From: Entonaema liquescens
Taxonomy: Eukaryota; Ascomycota; Sordariomycetes; Xylariales; Xylariaceae
DNA length: 64,000 nt
Assembly (NCBI GenBank): GCA_902805475.1
Contig: CADCSX010000003.1
Location: 2,232,001 to 2,296,000, forward strand
Direction of reading: 5' to 3'
The translations under genes and the position numbers were made by a program. The notes under the pieces are model-generated. The model made no database searches, was not told the DNA's origin, and saw only the letters and a program-made list of their open reading frames with translations. This document shows, one piece after another, positions 23,998-35,900 of this stretch (position 1 is its first letter; each line of letters opens with the position of its first letter).

Positions 23998-24763
23998 ATT
24001 TAATGAGATACCATCTAATAGAATTAAAGGGGGGGGTTTCTAGAAAAGATCTAGAGAAGGAAGACAAGGCTAGACTTAGACCTAGACCGAGAACTATACC
24101 TAGAAGCGCTGCTGTGTCGTAGCTGTCGATAAAGGGAAGGGAGGAGACATGAAAGTGTGGGATACCTGCCCTGAGCAGGGCTTGATTGAGCTATATACTG
24201 TTTTGATTAGCCTAGTTATCTATTCAATCTTATCAAGCGAAGCCTAAGGGCTGTGTATATCAAGAAAGCATTTCCTCATTGCTATATCTTTTGTGATATG
24301 TATGATATGTATGATATGTGATGCTTGCCTGCCTTCTTGTCAGGGTGAAGTTAGATGGAAGAGAATCCGGGGAAATTGGAATTGGAGATGTTTTAATAGG
24401 TCAATAGGACTGCAAACGTAATGGAGATCCTTTTTGTTCTCCACCACCCATGCGGTCACTACTATTATAAGTCATGTACTCTCGTACTTCTGATTTGGAG
24501 ATGGAGTCGTTGCCCCACGTTTACCGATAAGTTCTAACTTTACACTACGTGCCTGTACCTTCGTTATCCGCGCTTTCTACGTCAAAAGTTCGATTTTAGC
24601 TCCATTTTCTATTCTACACTTAACCATTACATCCTACAAGCCCACCTGTCGGTGAAGTGTAGCGAGAAGGTATACTACCTGGATAGGGTTGTACATATCT
24701 CTCACCTCGTCCTTTTTTTTCTCTTTTTCTTTTTTTCCTTCTTTCTGCTACCCGTCCTTCCCA
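23998..24763. other. intergenic spacer (Ccp1 / Atp11)
   Basis: 3' UTR of the peroxidase, then non-coding DNA. A G run lies near 24028-24038. A short tandem repeat of GATATGTAT type runs at about 24293-24320. A pyrimidine tract (about 24712-24755) directly precedes the Atp11 start and is probably its promoter or leader. Confidence 0.5.
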
Positions 24764-25733
24764 ATGGCAACGGCGCGCATCCCAGCCCTGCGCAACCTCA
24801 TCGGCCGGCGACAGCCCTTCCGCCTACCGGGCCAGCAGCGCCGCTGGGCTCAGGTCCACGACGTGCGTTTCGTAGCGACCACCCAAACCGCCCGCAGCGT
24901 CACCGAGAAGTACCGCGACAAGCTCGACCGCAAAGCCCGCGAGGAAGGCCTGCGGGATATCGGGGAACTCAAAGAGGCGTATAAGGACCGCATACAGGAA
25001 CTCAAAAAGAAAGACTCCGTCTCGATCCCAGGCCTCGACGCTCTACTTGCCGACGAGCAGCCTGCGTCGCCCGTTCAAGCTGAGGATGGTATCACACAGA
25101 AACCACCACCGCCGCCACAATCACAGGTTGGTGCGGGGAGTACCGCTACCACCACCACCGGCGGCGCTGTCAAACCGCTCTCCGAGATCCTCGACCTGCC
25201 CAAGGCCCGCGCGCTCCCCGAAAAGAGCTCTCGGCCATATGGCGCCTGCGGCACGCGGCGTCGCCCAACTCGCTGTGCGCGGTGATCCCCACTGCTACAT
25301 ACGCGACGCTCGAGGCGACGGCGCGGCGGCACCCGTCGTTCGTGCTGCCGGTGCCGCGGGGCGCCGACGTCGGCGCCGAGATCCACTTCCTGCAGTGGGT
25401 GTTCGACGGGCCGTCGCGCACGGCGACGGTGCTGTTCACGCAGCTCGCCGAGTACAAGGCGCGCGGGGAGTGGGCGCAGCCGCACACGAGCGTCACGCAT
25501 TACGTCGACGAGGGGCTGGCAGGGGTGTTAATGGCGGGCAGCGTGGTGGATGGACGGGGGGCGAGTGTCCAGGATGCCAAGTGGTTGGTTATGCTTATGC
25601 AGAGGTTTTATGGCGGGGACGGGACGGGGGGGGGGAGGGGGGGGGTAAGAGGAGGTTGCTGGAGGAGTTTGGACGCGGGGATGGGAAGTTTAGTGTTGAG
25701 AGGCTGTTGGAGGAGAGTGAGAGGTTGGCTTGA
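24764..25733 (+). CDS. atp11: mitochondrial F1-ATP synthase assembly factor Atp11 (ATPAF1), two frameshifts
   Basis: Atp11 binds free F1 beta subunits and delivers them for F1 assembly in the matrix. The sequence starts MATARIPALRNLIGRRQPFR, a mitochondrial presequence, followed by the conserved helix SVTEKYRDKLDRKAREEGL. Three frames are needed. The first runs to LPKARALPEK (about 25223). The second gives AIWRLRHAASPNSLCAVIP, HPSFVLPVPRG, EIHFLQWVFDG, TVLFTQLAEYKARGEWAQPH and WLVMLMQRFYGG. The third gives RRLLEEFGRGDGKFSVERL to a TGA at 25733. The breaks are at about 25223-25232 and in the G runs at 25625-25648. Allowing one lost base at each gives 972 nt (323 aa), the usual family size. Either the reads lost bases in G-rich DNA or the gene is recently broken. 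Family identity is firm. Confidence 0.88.
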
Positions 25734-26090
25734 AAGGGAAGGGAGGACGGGAGTGATGGTTCGTGGGAGAATAAGTTGGGTTGATGAAGGGCTTGGTTAC
25801 GTAGAAAGTTGGGCTTGAGGCGATACATACATACCTACATGCCCCCCATGATATAACGGCTTAGAAAGGCGTTACCGGGGTAAAGTGTATTTGAAACTGG
25901 CTTACACGATGGATAACGCTGTTCACGGATAGACGAAGAGAAAAAGGGACCTATAGCTAGGCTTAACTGTACAATTATCTGTATAAGCGCTATACATATG
26001 GGTATTCCAAAATATCAAGATATGGACAACTTTACACCTCGCCCTTGCATTCTTACTCTTTATCATTGTTACGCCTTCTTCTTCCCATCA
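25734..26090. other. convergent intergenic spacer (Atp11 / acyl-CoA ligase)
   Basis: About 360 bases between two convergent genes, so it should hold both 3' UTRs. Nothing else is seen. Confidence 0.5.
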
Positions 26091-27887
26091 TCATAACTTC
26101 GCCCCGTCAGCTCTTTGGTCTTCCTTCCTCGCCTCCTCCTTCAGTATCCGACGCAGCAGCTTACCGCTGGCGTTCTTAGGTACCTCATCGACGAACCGTA
26201 CGCCGCCGCGCAGCCGCTTATGCTGCGCAACTCGCCCCTCGACCCAAGCGATGAGCTCCGCTGCTTTGGCGTCGGTACGCGCGACGTTGGGGCGCAGGAC
26301 GATATACGCGCGCGGGACCTCGGTTTCGCGCACCTTGTCGTGCGCCGGGACCACGCACGCGTCGGCGACTTCGTCGTGGCCCAGGAGCACGGATTCCAGC
26401 TCCGCGGGGGCGACTTGGAAGCCCTCTGGGTGCGGGGGTGTGTTAGTCTGTCTATACCGAAAGGAAGAAGAAATCAGGGGTTAAGGAGGGGGAAGGGGAT
26501 GGAAAGACTTACTGTACTTGATCAACTCCTTCAACCGATCGGTGATGTAGAAGTTCCCCTTCTTATCGACGTACCCGATGTCGCCCGTCTTGAAGAAGCC
26601 GTCCGCGCTGAACGTGTCCTTCTGCAGCTCCGGGCGGTTCCAGTACCCGGGGAACACGTTCGGCCCGCGGAACCAGAGCTCGCCCTCGCCCTCGCCGGGG
26701 CCCTTTTCGGCGCCCGTCTCCACGTCGACGACCTTGGCCTCGACGTTGGGCAGGAGTTTCCCGCACGACCCGTTGTAGCGCTTCCAGTCCGCGATGTTCC
26801 CCTTGGTCACGGCCGGCGCCGTCTCCGATAGCCCGTACCCCTGCATCACGGGGATGGTCAGGCGCGCCCATACCTGCTCGACGAGTTCCCGGCCCAAGGG
26901 CGCCGCGCCCGAGTTTATCCACTTGATGCTCGACAGGTCGTACTTGGAGACGGAGGGGTGCTTGGCGAGGGCGAGGACGACGGGGGGCGGGATCGCCGCG
27001 AAGGTCACGCCGAAGTCCTGGATTGCTTGGCAGAACTTGTCGAGGTCGAATTTCGGCAGGACGACGACTTGGAGGCCCATGAATATGCTCTGGAGGGCTA
27101 TGCATGTGAGGCCCTATCGATATTTGTAGGTAAGTATCTTAAAACGAAAACATCTATTTCCACCTTTCTCGTGATATCGAGTGCCTAGGTAGAAGATATT
27201 TTCACTTACGTATACGTGGAAGAAAGGCAGCACTGCGATCTGCTTGTCGCCCTTCCCGTCGATTCCGCCCGAGTGGTATATCCCGTTGAACACATCGCAA
27301 TGTCCCAGCTGCACGAGGTTTGCCGCGATGTTGTAGTGCGTGAGCATGACGCCCTTCGGCAGTCCCGTGGTCCCGGAGCTATACACGAGGAACGCGGTGT
27401 CTTTCTTGGGATCAATGCGCGGGCGTAGGGATAATCCGAGCAGTCCCGAGTGTCCACGTATCTCAGTGAAATGCTTGAATTTGCCCGTCGGGTCCTTCGC
27501 ATCGCCAAGTAGAATGATGCGATCCTCGGGTAGTCCGATAGTCTTGGCTGCTTCAAGGACCGTCGGTAGCATAGGGACCTGTGTGACGATACCCACGACG
27601 CCGGAGTCCTTCATCTGGTACGCGAGCTCCTTCGCCGTATACGTCGGATTCGCAGTCGAGCAAGCACCACCAGCCCAATGCACGCCAAAGAACACGGGCG
27701 GGTAGTCTATACTATTGGGCGAGAAAAACCTAGCACGTCGCCCTTCTTGAACCCCCATTGCGCCTTGAGTCCCTTGCCGAACTCGAGAGCCGTGCTTCGT
27801 GCCTGCGCCCACGTATACGAGCGCCTTGTGTCGGGGTCGATGTATATTTCTACAAACTAGAGTTAGGTCTTTCTGTTTTTCATGTAG

Positions 27888-27948
<61 letters not shown>

Positions 27949-28111
27949 AAGTAGGCGACAAGTAGTAAATAGTTAAATAATAAGTGTAGGTAGTTAGATT
28001 TTATTCACCTTTATCTTCCGGAAACGCCCTATCCTTCCTCTCGAATACAAGCTGCCATAAATCGACCTCGGGGATCTGCAGCGGCGTGTGAAAGGACTTG
28101 ACGACCACCAT
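26091..28111 (-). CDS. peroxisomal 4-coumarate-CoA ligase-like acyl-CoA synthetase (PTS1 AKL), one frameshift
   Basis: An ANL-superfamily adenylating enzyme that activates a carboxylic acid to its CoA thioester. The substrate (phenylpropanoid, medium-chain fatty acid or other) cannot be read from sequence. Exons: 28111-28009, 27849-27210, 27113-26513 and 26425-26091. The start is in a good context (ACCATGG). Motifs: YSSGTTGLPKG near residue 191 (ATP-binding loop), GYGLSE, GELWFRGPNVFPGYW, TGDIGYVDKKGNFYITDRLK (hinge Asp/Arg) and PKNASGKLLRRIL with the catalytic Lys. The protein ends AKL, a canonical PTS1. The frame breaks at five A's (27724-27728): KKGDVLG and FFSPNSIDYPPVFFG lie in adjacent frames. 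One extra base there gives 1,680 nt (559 aa) with all exon phases matching. Intron 1 carries a long dinucleotide repeat. Confidence 0.92.
27885..27946. repeat. (TA)n(TG)n dinucleotide microsatellite inside an intron
   Basis: Alternating TA followed by about 18 TG units on the plus strand. It lies inside the first intron of the acyl-CoA ligase gene (28008-27850), where it is transcribed as CA/TA. It lengthens this intron well beyond its neighbours. Confidence 0.9.
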
Positions 28112-29174
28112 GGTGAGGAATGACGATGACACTACGGAATCCTCGATAACACTTCTGTAAGCGGGATTAGGAGCTAGTAGCAGTACTCGTGGTAGAACAA
28201 AGACAGTTTCTATTTATAATTATTTAGCACGCAACGCAATAGGTAATAATTAGATTATATTTCCGCTTGAGCTGTATGGTCTGGGGGTTAAATCAAAGTG
28301 TAAAGAAAGATGACGAAGTTAGATCGGTGAGTGCAAGCTTCCGCGGTTAAAGCTCCCGAGGTTGTTAGCTGCGTTAGACAAAGGAGCCGTGGGAAACCGT
28401 GGAGCTGCCCCCTTTGGGGCTCCACTTAGAGCCCCGTCCTCTCTCCATCGGTGATATATGTATTCCTCCCCCATGCCAGTTTTGAGTGGAGTCTATTGGG
28501 GGTGGGAATAAGGAATAGTGTACGAGCTTAGAGACATTATTAATCGGGGCTTGCGATTTACGATCCCTATCCGGAGATGATCTCCCTGTTTCTAATATGA
28601 TACTACGTTTCAAGCCGTCTAGCCTCCTAAAGCCTCTTTACTTGCCTCTGACGTCGATGTCATTTGTGTCAAAAAGAAGGTTCAAAACTTGTACTTGCGG
28701 ATAGCTCCTTGTCCATACATAAGTTAAAGAAATAATGCTTATCTCAGATGGCTAGGATATGGGGACCCCGGATCCTGCGGAGGAATCCTAGCACTATTCC
28801 TAGACGAGGTAAGCTTCAACTGTGCCGTTGCGGGGGAATTTGGAGAGAGGTTGGAGCTGCCAACCAATATGAGGATATTCAGAACTATACACTTATGCAC
28901 CACCAGGTATCTGAGTTAAACGGGGTAGTCGAAGGCAATCTCGTATGAAAGAAGAACAATATACATTATATATACTCTATGTAACCCATCTATCTTGTCT
29001 TATGTACGTATATGTACGTATATGTATGTATATGTGATATTTAATCATGTAAGTATGTACGGCATAGCAATGGTATCATAATCATCAGCTATGCCATGTA
29101 AAACCGTCTCCGTACCATCATATATTCGTGTTCAAGTGTAGAAATCAAAGGGGGTATCATGTTTCAGCCGAGGA
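28112..29174. other. intergenic spacer (acyl-CoA ligase promoter side / steryl esterase 3' side)
   Basis: About 1.06 kb. A 66-codon frame at 28748-28948 has no recognisable content and is not called. Near 28998-29038 there is an imperfect repeat of the unit GTATATGTAC. The sequence just above 28112 should contain the ligase promoter. Confidence 0.5.
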
Positions 29175-31337
29175 TTACGCCGAATCACTACTCGACTGCT
29201 CAACATCATCATTATCCGCCTCGGCCTCCTCTGGTCGTACCCACGCCGCGACGTCCTCACAACCCTTTGGTATCCTGCATTTGTCTCTAACGTTGCACGT
29301 TTTCCATAAAACTTCACGTAACTCGTTAAATATCTGATCCACTGCGTCCATCGCCCAAATAACGTCAAGGTGCTCGTACTCCGGTAGAATTTTGCTGTGC
29401 ACGACTCTGACGTGTGGTTCCCTTCCTCTCTCAAAGCGTCGGAGCAGTTTCTTCCCATCTACGAGGTTATCTTTTCCGGCTACCCATAGCGCAAATGGGC
29501 ACACCTTTTCGTTATACCACGCCTTAGCCCCCCTGGGTTGCTTTTGATGCTCTCTATTCATATTTTGTAGAATAGAGCTTCGGCGTTGGCTAGCTGTTTC
29601 AGCGAGAGGTCCGTCTGTTCCATCTTCGTGTTCTTCACTCCGCCATTCTTCTTTAGTAGAGAGGATGCATTTGTGCTTGGCGAAGCATTCTCGACCCAAC
29701 CACCAGCGCATTGATTCGGCACTCACGTAAACGGGAGCAAACTGAAACATACGATCTCTTAGGCCACGATCCCATCGAGTGTCCGTCCAGTCGAATAAGA
29801 ACGAAAACACTGTATATCCCAGTCGTCCGTAGATACCAGAAGGTAAAATCGAATGCATCGTCATCATGATAGGAATGAAGGCGTGGATGCCAAACATAAC
29901 CCGGAAAAGACCCGGCGAAATCACACGCATGAACTTGAAGTACATCTTGCCAATCAACGGTCCGGCATAGGCCGCTGGGGCAAGGGCACAGAATACGGTA
30001 AGCTTCTCTCCAAGCTCGGGACGCTGCTCTTTCGCCAGGGCCACAAATGTTTCTGTCGTGCCTTGTGAGTGGCAGATCAATCCAATCTTTTCGAACCCGG
30101 TCTCGAACAACACCCTTGAAACCAAGGCAGATAGATCAAACACACCCATTTGTCGAATATTCCAGCACCACATACGAGGGTCTGAGTAATCTAACAAAGC
30201 ATGTTTTGGATGAAAACCGCATCGATTGTTTCCCAGCCATACATCATAGCCCGATTTGCATAGGTAAAACGCCAACGAATCGTCGTCGTTGACACAATAC
30301 GCTCCCGAGCTTTGAAGCAACCCATGCATCAGGAGCACGGGAAACTTAGGCTTCTGGTTGGGGTCCCTTAAACGTTTCCTGTTGTCGCCCGTAAATAACT
30401 CCGGCCCTCGATAGGTTCGCTCCTGATCATCCAGCCTGGTATACTCGCGGGGATCGTAGACGTGCCATAGATCAATGATAAACCCATCTTCGGTTTGTAC
30501 CTGGAATTCTTCAATGTCCAAACCAACTCTCCGTGCATAATATCCCACGTCACAGATAACGGGATCCGGTCCACCTTCGGTCGGAACGTAGCCCTCATTT
30601 CCTTGGGCATTCTCTTGGTCCGAAGTCCCTTGACTCTGAGATTGCCGCCTTTTCCAGGCCTTGCTTTGTTCATTTCGTACAGTCTGCCTTCGAATTTCCT
30701 CTTCGTAGAAAGGCCTTCCGGCGTCGGGGTCTTGGAATGTCATGCGTTTCCAGGCTGTGTTGCATACCTTGGGTATGCTCGTGAATAAGGCACCGAGGAC
30801 AATAACACCGAGGAAGGCTGCGCTAAGAAAAAACGACGTTACGCGGAAGGTCCAGCATTGGATGTCGCGAAGCAGAGACGGCGGCCCGTACAAAGGAAGA
30901 GGAGGGAAAAGCGGATGCGTATTTGTCGGCGGCATCGACCTCCGCAATGAACCCTCGGATGATTTCTGCGCGGCCTTATTATTGGCGTACGACACCGACC
31001 CTAAGCCGGCGACGGCACCAGGCGATGGTAGGTCATCGCTACTAACACGATGGACCGCCTCTTTAGAAACACCGCTATCCAACTCTTCCTTTAAAATGTT
31101 TAGTTTATGCGCTTGCTCCAGTGGCACAGTAGGTAGTCGGTTCCCATCGGCTGTGATAATGACTGGATCCTGTGGCGTGACAAATTGGGCTTCAACAGCG
31201 ACTGTATCTTGGTGTTCGTTATTTTGGGTTGTTTGGAGTGAGAGCTTCTCTGCCTGATGGGCAAATTCAACGGCTGTTTGAACAGTCGCCGCGCTGGATG
31301 GCTGCAGCTTGGCTTGGTGATCGCTACTAAGTCCCAT
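29175..31337 (-). CDS. membrane-anchored steryl ester hydrolase / acid-lipase family (Yeh1/Tgl1 type)
   Basis: A 720-aa intronless alpha/beta hydrolase that should release sterol and fatty acid from steryl esters at lipid droplets or the plasma membrane. Residues 1-145 are a low-complexity N-terminus. A hydrophobic anchor lies at about 165-190 (VTSFFLSAAFLGVIVLGALF). The acid-lipase N-terminal region follows (VGLDIEEFQVQTEDGFIIDL). The oxyanion segment is PVLLMHGLLQSSGAY, then DVWLGNNRC. The nucleophile is S424 in CHSQGT, with D623 in GKDNLVD and H656 in EYEHLDVIWA. An acidic/Ser tail closes the protein. The anchor and size fit Yeh1/Yeh2 better than Tgl1, but the three are close. The gene is divergent from PEX6 across a 1.6-kb spacer. 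Confidence 0.92.
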   Translation of the reverse strand: MGLSSDHQAKLQPSSAATVQTAVEFAHQAEKLSLQTTQNNEHQDTVAVEAQFVTPQDPVIITADGNRLPTVPLEQAHKLNILKEELDSGVSKEAVHRVSSDDLPSPGAVAGLGSVSYANNKAAQKSSEGSLRRSMPPTNTHPLFPPLPLYGPPSLLRDIQCWTFRVTSFFLSAAFLGVIVLGALFTSIPKVCNTAWKRMTFQDPDAGRPFYEEEIRRQTVRNEQSKAWKRRQSQSQGTSDQENAQGNEGYVPTEGGPDPVICDVGYYARRVGLDIEEFQVQTEDGFIIDLWHVYDPREYTRLDDQERTYRGPELFTGDNRKRLRDPNQKPKFPVLLMHGLLQSSGAYCVNDDDSLAFYLCKSGYDVWLGNNRCGFHPKHALLDYSDPRMWCWNIRQMGVFDLSALVSRVLFETGFEKIGLICHSQGTTETFVALAKEQRPELGEKLTVFCALAPAAYAGPLIGKMYFKFMRVISPGLFRVMFGIHAFIPIMMTMHSILPSGIYGRLGYTVFSFLFDWTDTRWDRGLRDRMFQFAPVYVSAESMRWWLGRECFAKHKCILSTKEEWRSEEHEDGTDGPLAETASQRRSSILQNMNREHQKQPRGAKAWYNEKVCPFALWVAGKDNLVDGKKLLRRFERGREPHVRVVHSKILPEYEHLDVIWAMDAVDQIFNELREVLWKTCNVRDKCRIPKGCEDVAAWVRPEEAEADNDDVEQSSSDSA

Positions 31338-32463
31338 TGCGATGCTTAACTACTAGAGTATGAGTAGATTCATCTGGCCTCGAATGTTATGCGGGAAGTT
31401 TCCGTATATAGAATTTTTAGACGAAAAGATGGGTTTATCTTTATGAGCTAAAGAATTGAATGTGAAAAATAGCGACTCATGTATCGAGTAGATCAACTGT
31501 CGCTAAATCTAGTTGAAATCTAGTTGCAGATCTAGTAGTGAGATAACAATATCGCGTCAGCAGTGAAGCCGCGTCATGGTTTTCTTAGATTTTCTTAGAA
31601 GGAAGATTCTGTGCCGAACCCGGATTGGATTCCAAGGCAGGAAGCCACCGACGGAATGAAGATATATCAAAGCAGGGCCTTGGTGTGCCGCTAGTGTAAA
31701 TCGGTGAATGGCCTTACGATCAAAGGGGTCATGATAAAAATGGAAGGCGATCCCCTTTTACAAGGATTTAGGGGGCAGACAGACAGAATCTTGCCAAGGT
31801 ACGTCCCGGAGATCAAGGAATGCTACGTCAGTATGCAGGTCGTAGTCTGAACTTCTAACGTGCCCGTTGGTTGGTTGATTCCGAACCACCGGACACTAGC
31901 GAATATTAAATAAAAAAAGATGTGGAGGATGAATGTTCCCCTGAGAAGGTGAAGAGTTGCGGATTCGACAACAAAGACATGTGAAAGTAAAAAAAGAGGG
32001 GATATATTGTTTAACGGTTGTAACGCTAGTAAGGGTGATACAAATCGCCACTACATATAGGAGGCGAAAGAGTCCTCAAAACATATGAATCAACTTTATG
32101 GTCAATGTTGAGTTGTGGATAATTGGGGTTGACGAAATAAATACTAGTCAATTTAGTTCTCGTCCGAAGAATATTCGAGTCTAAGTTGCGTAGGGAAAGT
32201 AGGAACTTGTAACATAGACTTTAGGCCAAACAAGGCAATCAGAACCTAGTCTAAAGGCCGTTCTTACCCGAATTACCTGACAGATGTAATACTTAACTAC
32301 CTATGTATTTGATGACTTAGAGAATTAGTACTTTTCATTACTCAACTATGTAAGCAAATGACTACTTCATATGCGTCAACACCTAGATTCATTTACAACC
32401 TGCTCATACTTGGTTGAGACAACAATACCTTGGAGGGTACCTGAGACAACACACCTCTAACTT

Positions 32464-32504
32464 AAAAAAAAAAAAAAAAAAAGAAAAAAAGGAAAAAAAA
32501 AAAA
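32464..32504. repeat. poly-A tract
   Basis: About 40 bases almost entirely A with two or three G interruptions, in the spacer between the steryl esterase and PEX6 genes. It could be a nucleosome-depleting element of the divergent promoter or simply a homopolymer. Confidence 0.85.
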
Positions 32505-32877
32505 CAATCAGTGGGTATCGATAACGGCGACTCACTTCTACTATTGGTCCGTGCACCTATCGAATATGAACAATGCCTCGGTCAAAATTATGGCAGGTGT
32601 AAGCAAAGCCGAAAGTCAATTGGGCGTCTGAAGAAGAAAATAATAGTATAGAGGTACAACGCGGACGGAATACTTTTTTATCACGTAAATTATTAAACCA
32701 TTGCCGACATACTCAGCTCATTGGGGTCTTATGAGTTGTCATCCCATCATTAGTCGACCTCGTTTATAAGATTGACCTCTAAAATTCCCGGTTCCTCGTT
32801 CCTCTATGCGCGACACCTCGCGACTTGCGGGGCCCTGATCCGCCTAATGATTTCTATCACGGCGCACCGCTTCTTAA

Positions 32878-32906
32878 GACTCTATAGGACTCTATAGGAC
32901 TCTAGA
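32878..32906. repeat. 2.5-copy 10-bp tandem repeat at the PEX6 5' end
   Basis: The unit TCTATAGGAC is present twice in full and followed by a partial copy (TCTAG), ending about 20 bases before the PEX6 ATG. It would lie in the leader or core promoter. Confidence 0.8.
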
Positions 32907-32923
32907 AGTCATACGTCGCGACG

Positions 32924-35900
32924 ATGGCTACTCCGATTCGTGATCCAGGTGCTCATAGAAAGCGAAGGCGGAGGAGAAGGCAAGATAAACCTGCAATCTC
33001 AGCAAAGCTAATACTGGACAATCATGTAAAAGGTGATGTTGGCATATTATCCAACAATCTATTTACCGATCTGTTCCCCAACTTACAAGACGGTGAGTGT
33101 CTCGACGGGATGCTTTGACTCCCTCTGCACGTAGCCGTGTCGAAAACCAACGAGAATCTAATGTGATACAGACTCGGCCGAAGATGGGACCAGCCAAACT
33201 CCTAATGTCCAACATGTTGCCATTGCCCCTTGGACACCTGCTTCGAATCCCCAACGCATAAACTGGACTATAGTCCCGATCGCTAAATCTACTTCCCTTG
33301 CCGATTCTACCATCCAATTCTCCCCTTCGTCCCTTGCCTTGCAAAGTTTTGCGACAACATTGCAGCAGGTCGCACCCTCGAAGCTTTCCAGCCACAATAG
33401 AGGCGGTATCGAAGTTCTAGTCCTAGACGTAGCAACCCTTCCCCTAGATACCGTCTTCGTACACCTCGAAAGTGACTTGGTAAAGAGACTTGAGAATGGA
33501 GAAGGGACTTTCTTTAAGGAGCATCCATATGTCGAGAATAAAGCGGCCACTGAGAGTGACGCCCCGACGGATCACCTCGCTGCTGCATTGCGTCTAGCTT
33601 TGGGAACACTGAAGATTGTCCATAATGGAGACCTATTCCCCTTGCCACTACCTCCACATCCTGTCACACACGTTCCTCCTACACCAGGAAAGGTAACACT
33701 TTGTGAACCTGTAGCACAGGGTGTTCTAGCGCCGACTACTAAGATTATCTTGACGAGAGGTCACGCTCAATCGAAGCAAGCTCGAGGCGCCATTACCTCA
33801 CCGCAAGCTTTAAATAGTGTTGACCAGGATGGCGAGGATACAGCAACCGACCAGTTCTATTCTGCTACTGAAGAACGAGATAAGGCGGATGGTCCAAGCG
33901 AGACTTCGGATATCATAATAGATACTGATACAGAGATCTCAGAGCCCGAGAATGAAGATGAACTCTCCGACGATTCGCTTGACGACATTATTTCCCTTCA
34001 AGCTCCGTCGCTGCCATCCACCAATGCTAGTGGCGTCTCTACCATGCAGCCAGGAACGCCATTAACGGTCGGGCGAGGAAGGATTGGAAATGGCGTGAAT
34101 ACTCCCTCGGTCTTCTCCAGCTTTACCGCTACTACTGCTCGCCAAGATCGTCCCAGGGGTCGCCTCTTCAAGGCTCATGGCTTGATGAACCAAATACCGT
34201 CCGAACTACTTCACCCTAAGCCAGCAGCCGAAGACGACGAAGAAGTAAGGGTTTACGTAGATATTACCTCGCTTACTAGGATAGGGTGTTTTTCGGGGGA
34301 TTGGGTCCGACTCGAGGCCTCGGAGGAGCCTCCTGCTAATGGAATTGGTTTGTTTGGCCTAGGCAGCTTCGGGCAGCCAGGTGAAGAAGAGCCGGTATGG
34401 AGGCCAGCCAAGATTTACGGACTCCCAGAGGGTTATTCTCATAGGCCTATGACCAGGATTCCAAGTTCAAAGCACGATATAAATAATCGAAGGCCTTCGT
34501 TCTTTGATTCACAAGTTCCAACTCATACTGGACCCAGCGCGTACATGTCGCCCCTCCTGCTTGCGAACCTAGAGAATGCGCCTTATGTTCGCTTATCTCC
34601 CCTGAAAAGAACGGTCCAACCTCCAAGGCCGGGCCAGTCAAAAATTACCGGATCAACCCGCCCTCCCTACGCTCGAGATGTCACTCTTCAGCAAATACGA
34701 ACGCCCGTTTCGTCCGAGAAAGCTCTCCAGACAGCTATATTCGGTGGGCTCAAGGATCACTTTGCGCGAAGTTTACGTGTAGTTAAACCTGGCGACTTAG
34801 TCGGAATTCCAATTGACACGCAGCTTGGACGTACGCTTCAGGAATCAACTAATACTGGCGATGGTCTTGTCCTTGACGATGTCGTGGCTCTCACGGCTTC
34901 GAACAAGTCCGGTGCAGTAGCTACATCGAAACCAGACGCCGTTGCTTGGTTCAAAATAGCTCATATAGAACGTCAAAAGACGGAACCTGTTGACGAAGAG
35001 GACGAGGAGGATATATGGGGCGGTGTAGCTTGTGTCGACAGCTCTTCAACTCAGATCGCCCAGTCTGGCGGTACTACTAGCTGTCTTCCGGGAACAAAAG
35101 ATAGCAATTGGCCTTATTACTTAGGCGTTGAAGAAGCTCCTCGGCCCACATCTAGTGTCCTTTCTTCGGTGGCACAGCCTCAGGCGAGATTCACTCCACC
35201 CCTGAGACGCCGATTAAGAGAGCTATTAGCAGCTGCTACGAGCAAACGAGCTGTTTACCTCAAAATGCCCCCAGTAGCTATTCTCCTTGTATCAAACCAA
35301 CGTAACATAGGCAAGGCTACCTTGGCTACTAATGCCTGTGCGGATATCGGTTTGCATACATTTACCATCGACGCTTATGACGTGGTTAATGAAAGCGGAG
35401 CTGGAGGGAGCGATGTTAAAACAGAAGGCCTCCTAAAAGCCCGAGCAGATCGCGCCATGAGCTGCGGCCCAGAGTGTTGTGCTCTTCTAGTTCGACACAT
35501 TGAAGCCCTTACAGCCGACAGGATGGTTACTGCAATGAAGGAAGTACTTGGTGACACCAGGGTGCTCATCGCGACAACAACCGAAGTAGACAAGGTACCA
35601 GATGGAATTAGGGGGCTCTTCACCCATGAACTGGAGATGAGCGCTCCCGATGAGGGCGAGCGTGAAGGTATTCTACAATCTATAATACAAAATCGGGGAG
35701 TATCTTTAGCGCCTGAGGTTGAGCTGAGTGGCGTTGCTCTTAAAACGGCAGCTCTTGTAGCTGGTGATCTGGTTGACGTGGTTGAGCGTGCAATAGTTGC
35801 GCGTGATTCTCGTCTAGAAAAGCTATCTGCAGAAGCTTCGAACGAGAATCAGACCGTTACCGTTCGCGACGTACAAGTTGCAGGAGGCTCATCGGCAAGA

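Larger units (their letters stand above)
31338..32923. other. divergent intergenic region (steryl esterase / PEX6)
   Basis: About 1.6 kb shared by two divergent genes. It has no supportable gene. A long A-rich tract lies at 32464-32504, and a 10-bp unit (TCTATAGGAC) is repeated just upstream of the PEX6 start. Both promoters must lie here. Confidence 0.55.

Noticed and set aside
25075..25500. Minus-strand Arg-rich frames
   Set aside because: Antisense to the GC-rich Atp11 coding region; no recognisable domain.
28748..28948. 66-codon plus-strand frame
   Set aside because: Too short and without similarity to anything I know; no splice partner found.
26091..31337. Possible secondary-metabolite cluster around the 4CL-like enzyme
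   Set aside because: No polyketide synthase, NRPS, terpene synthase or tailoring oxidase lies nearby; the neighbours are housekeeping genes.
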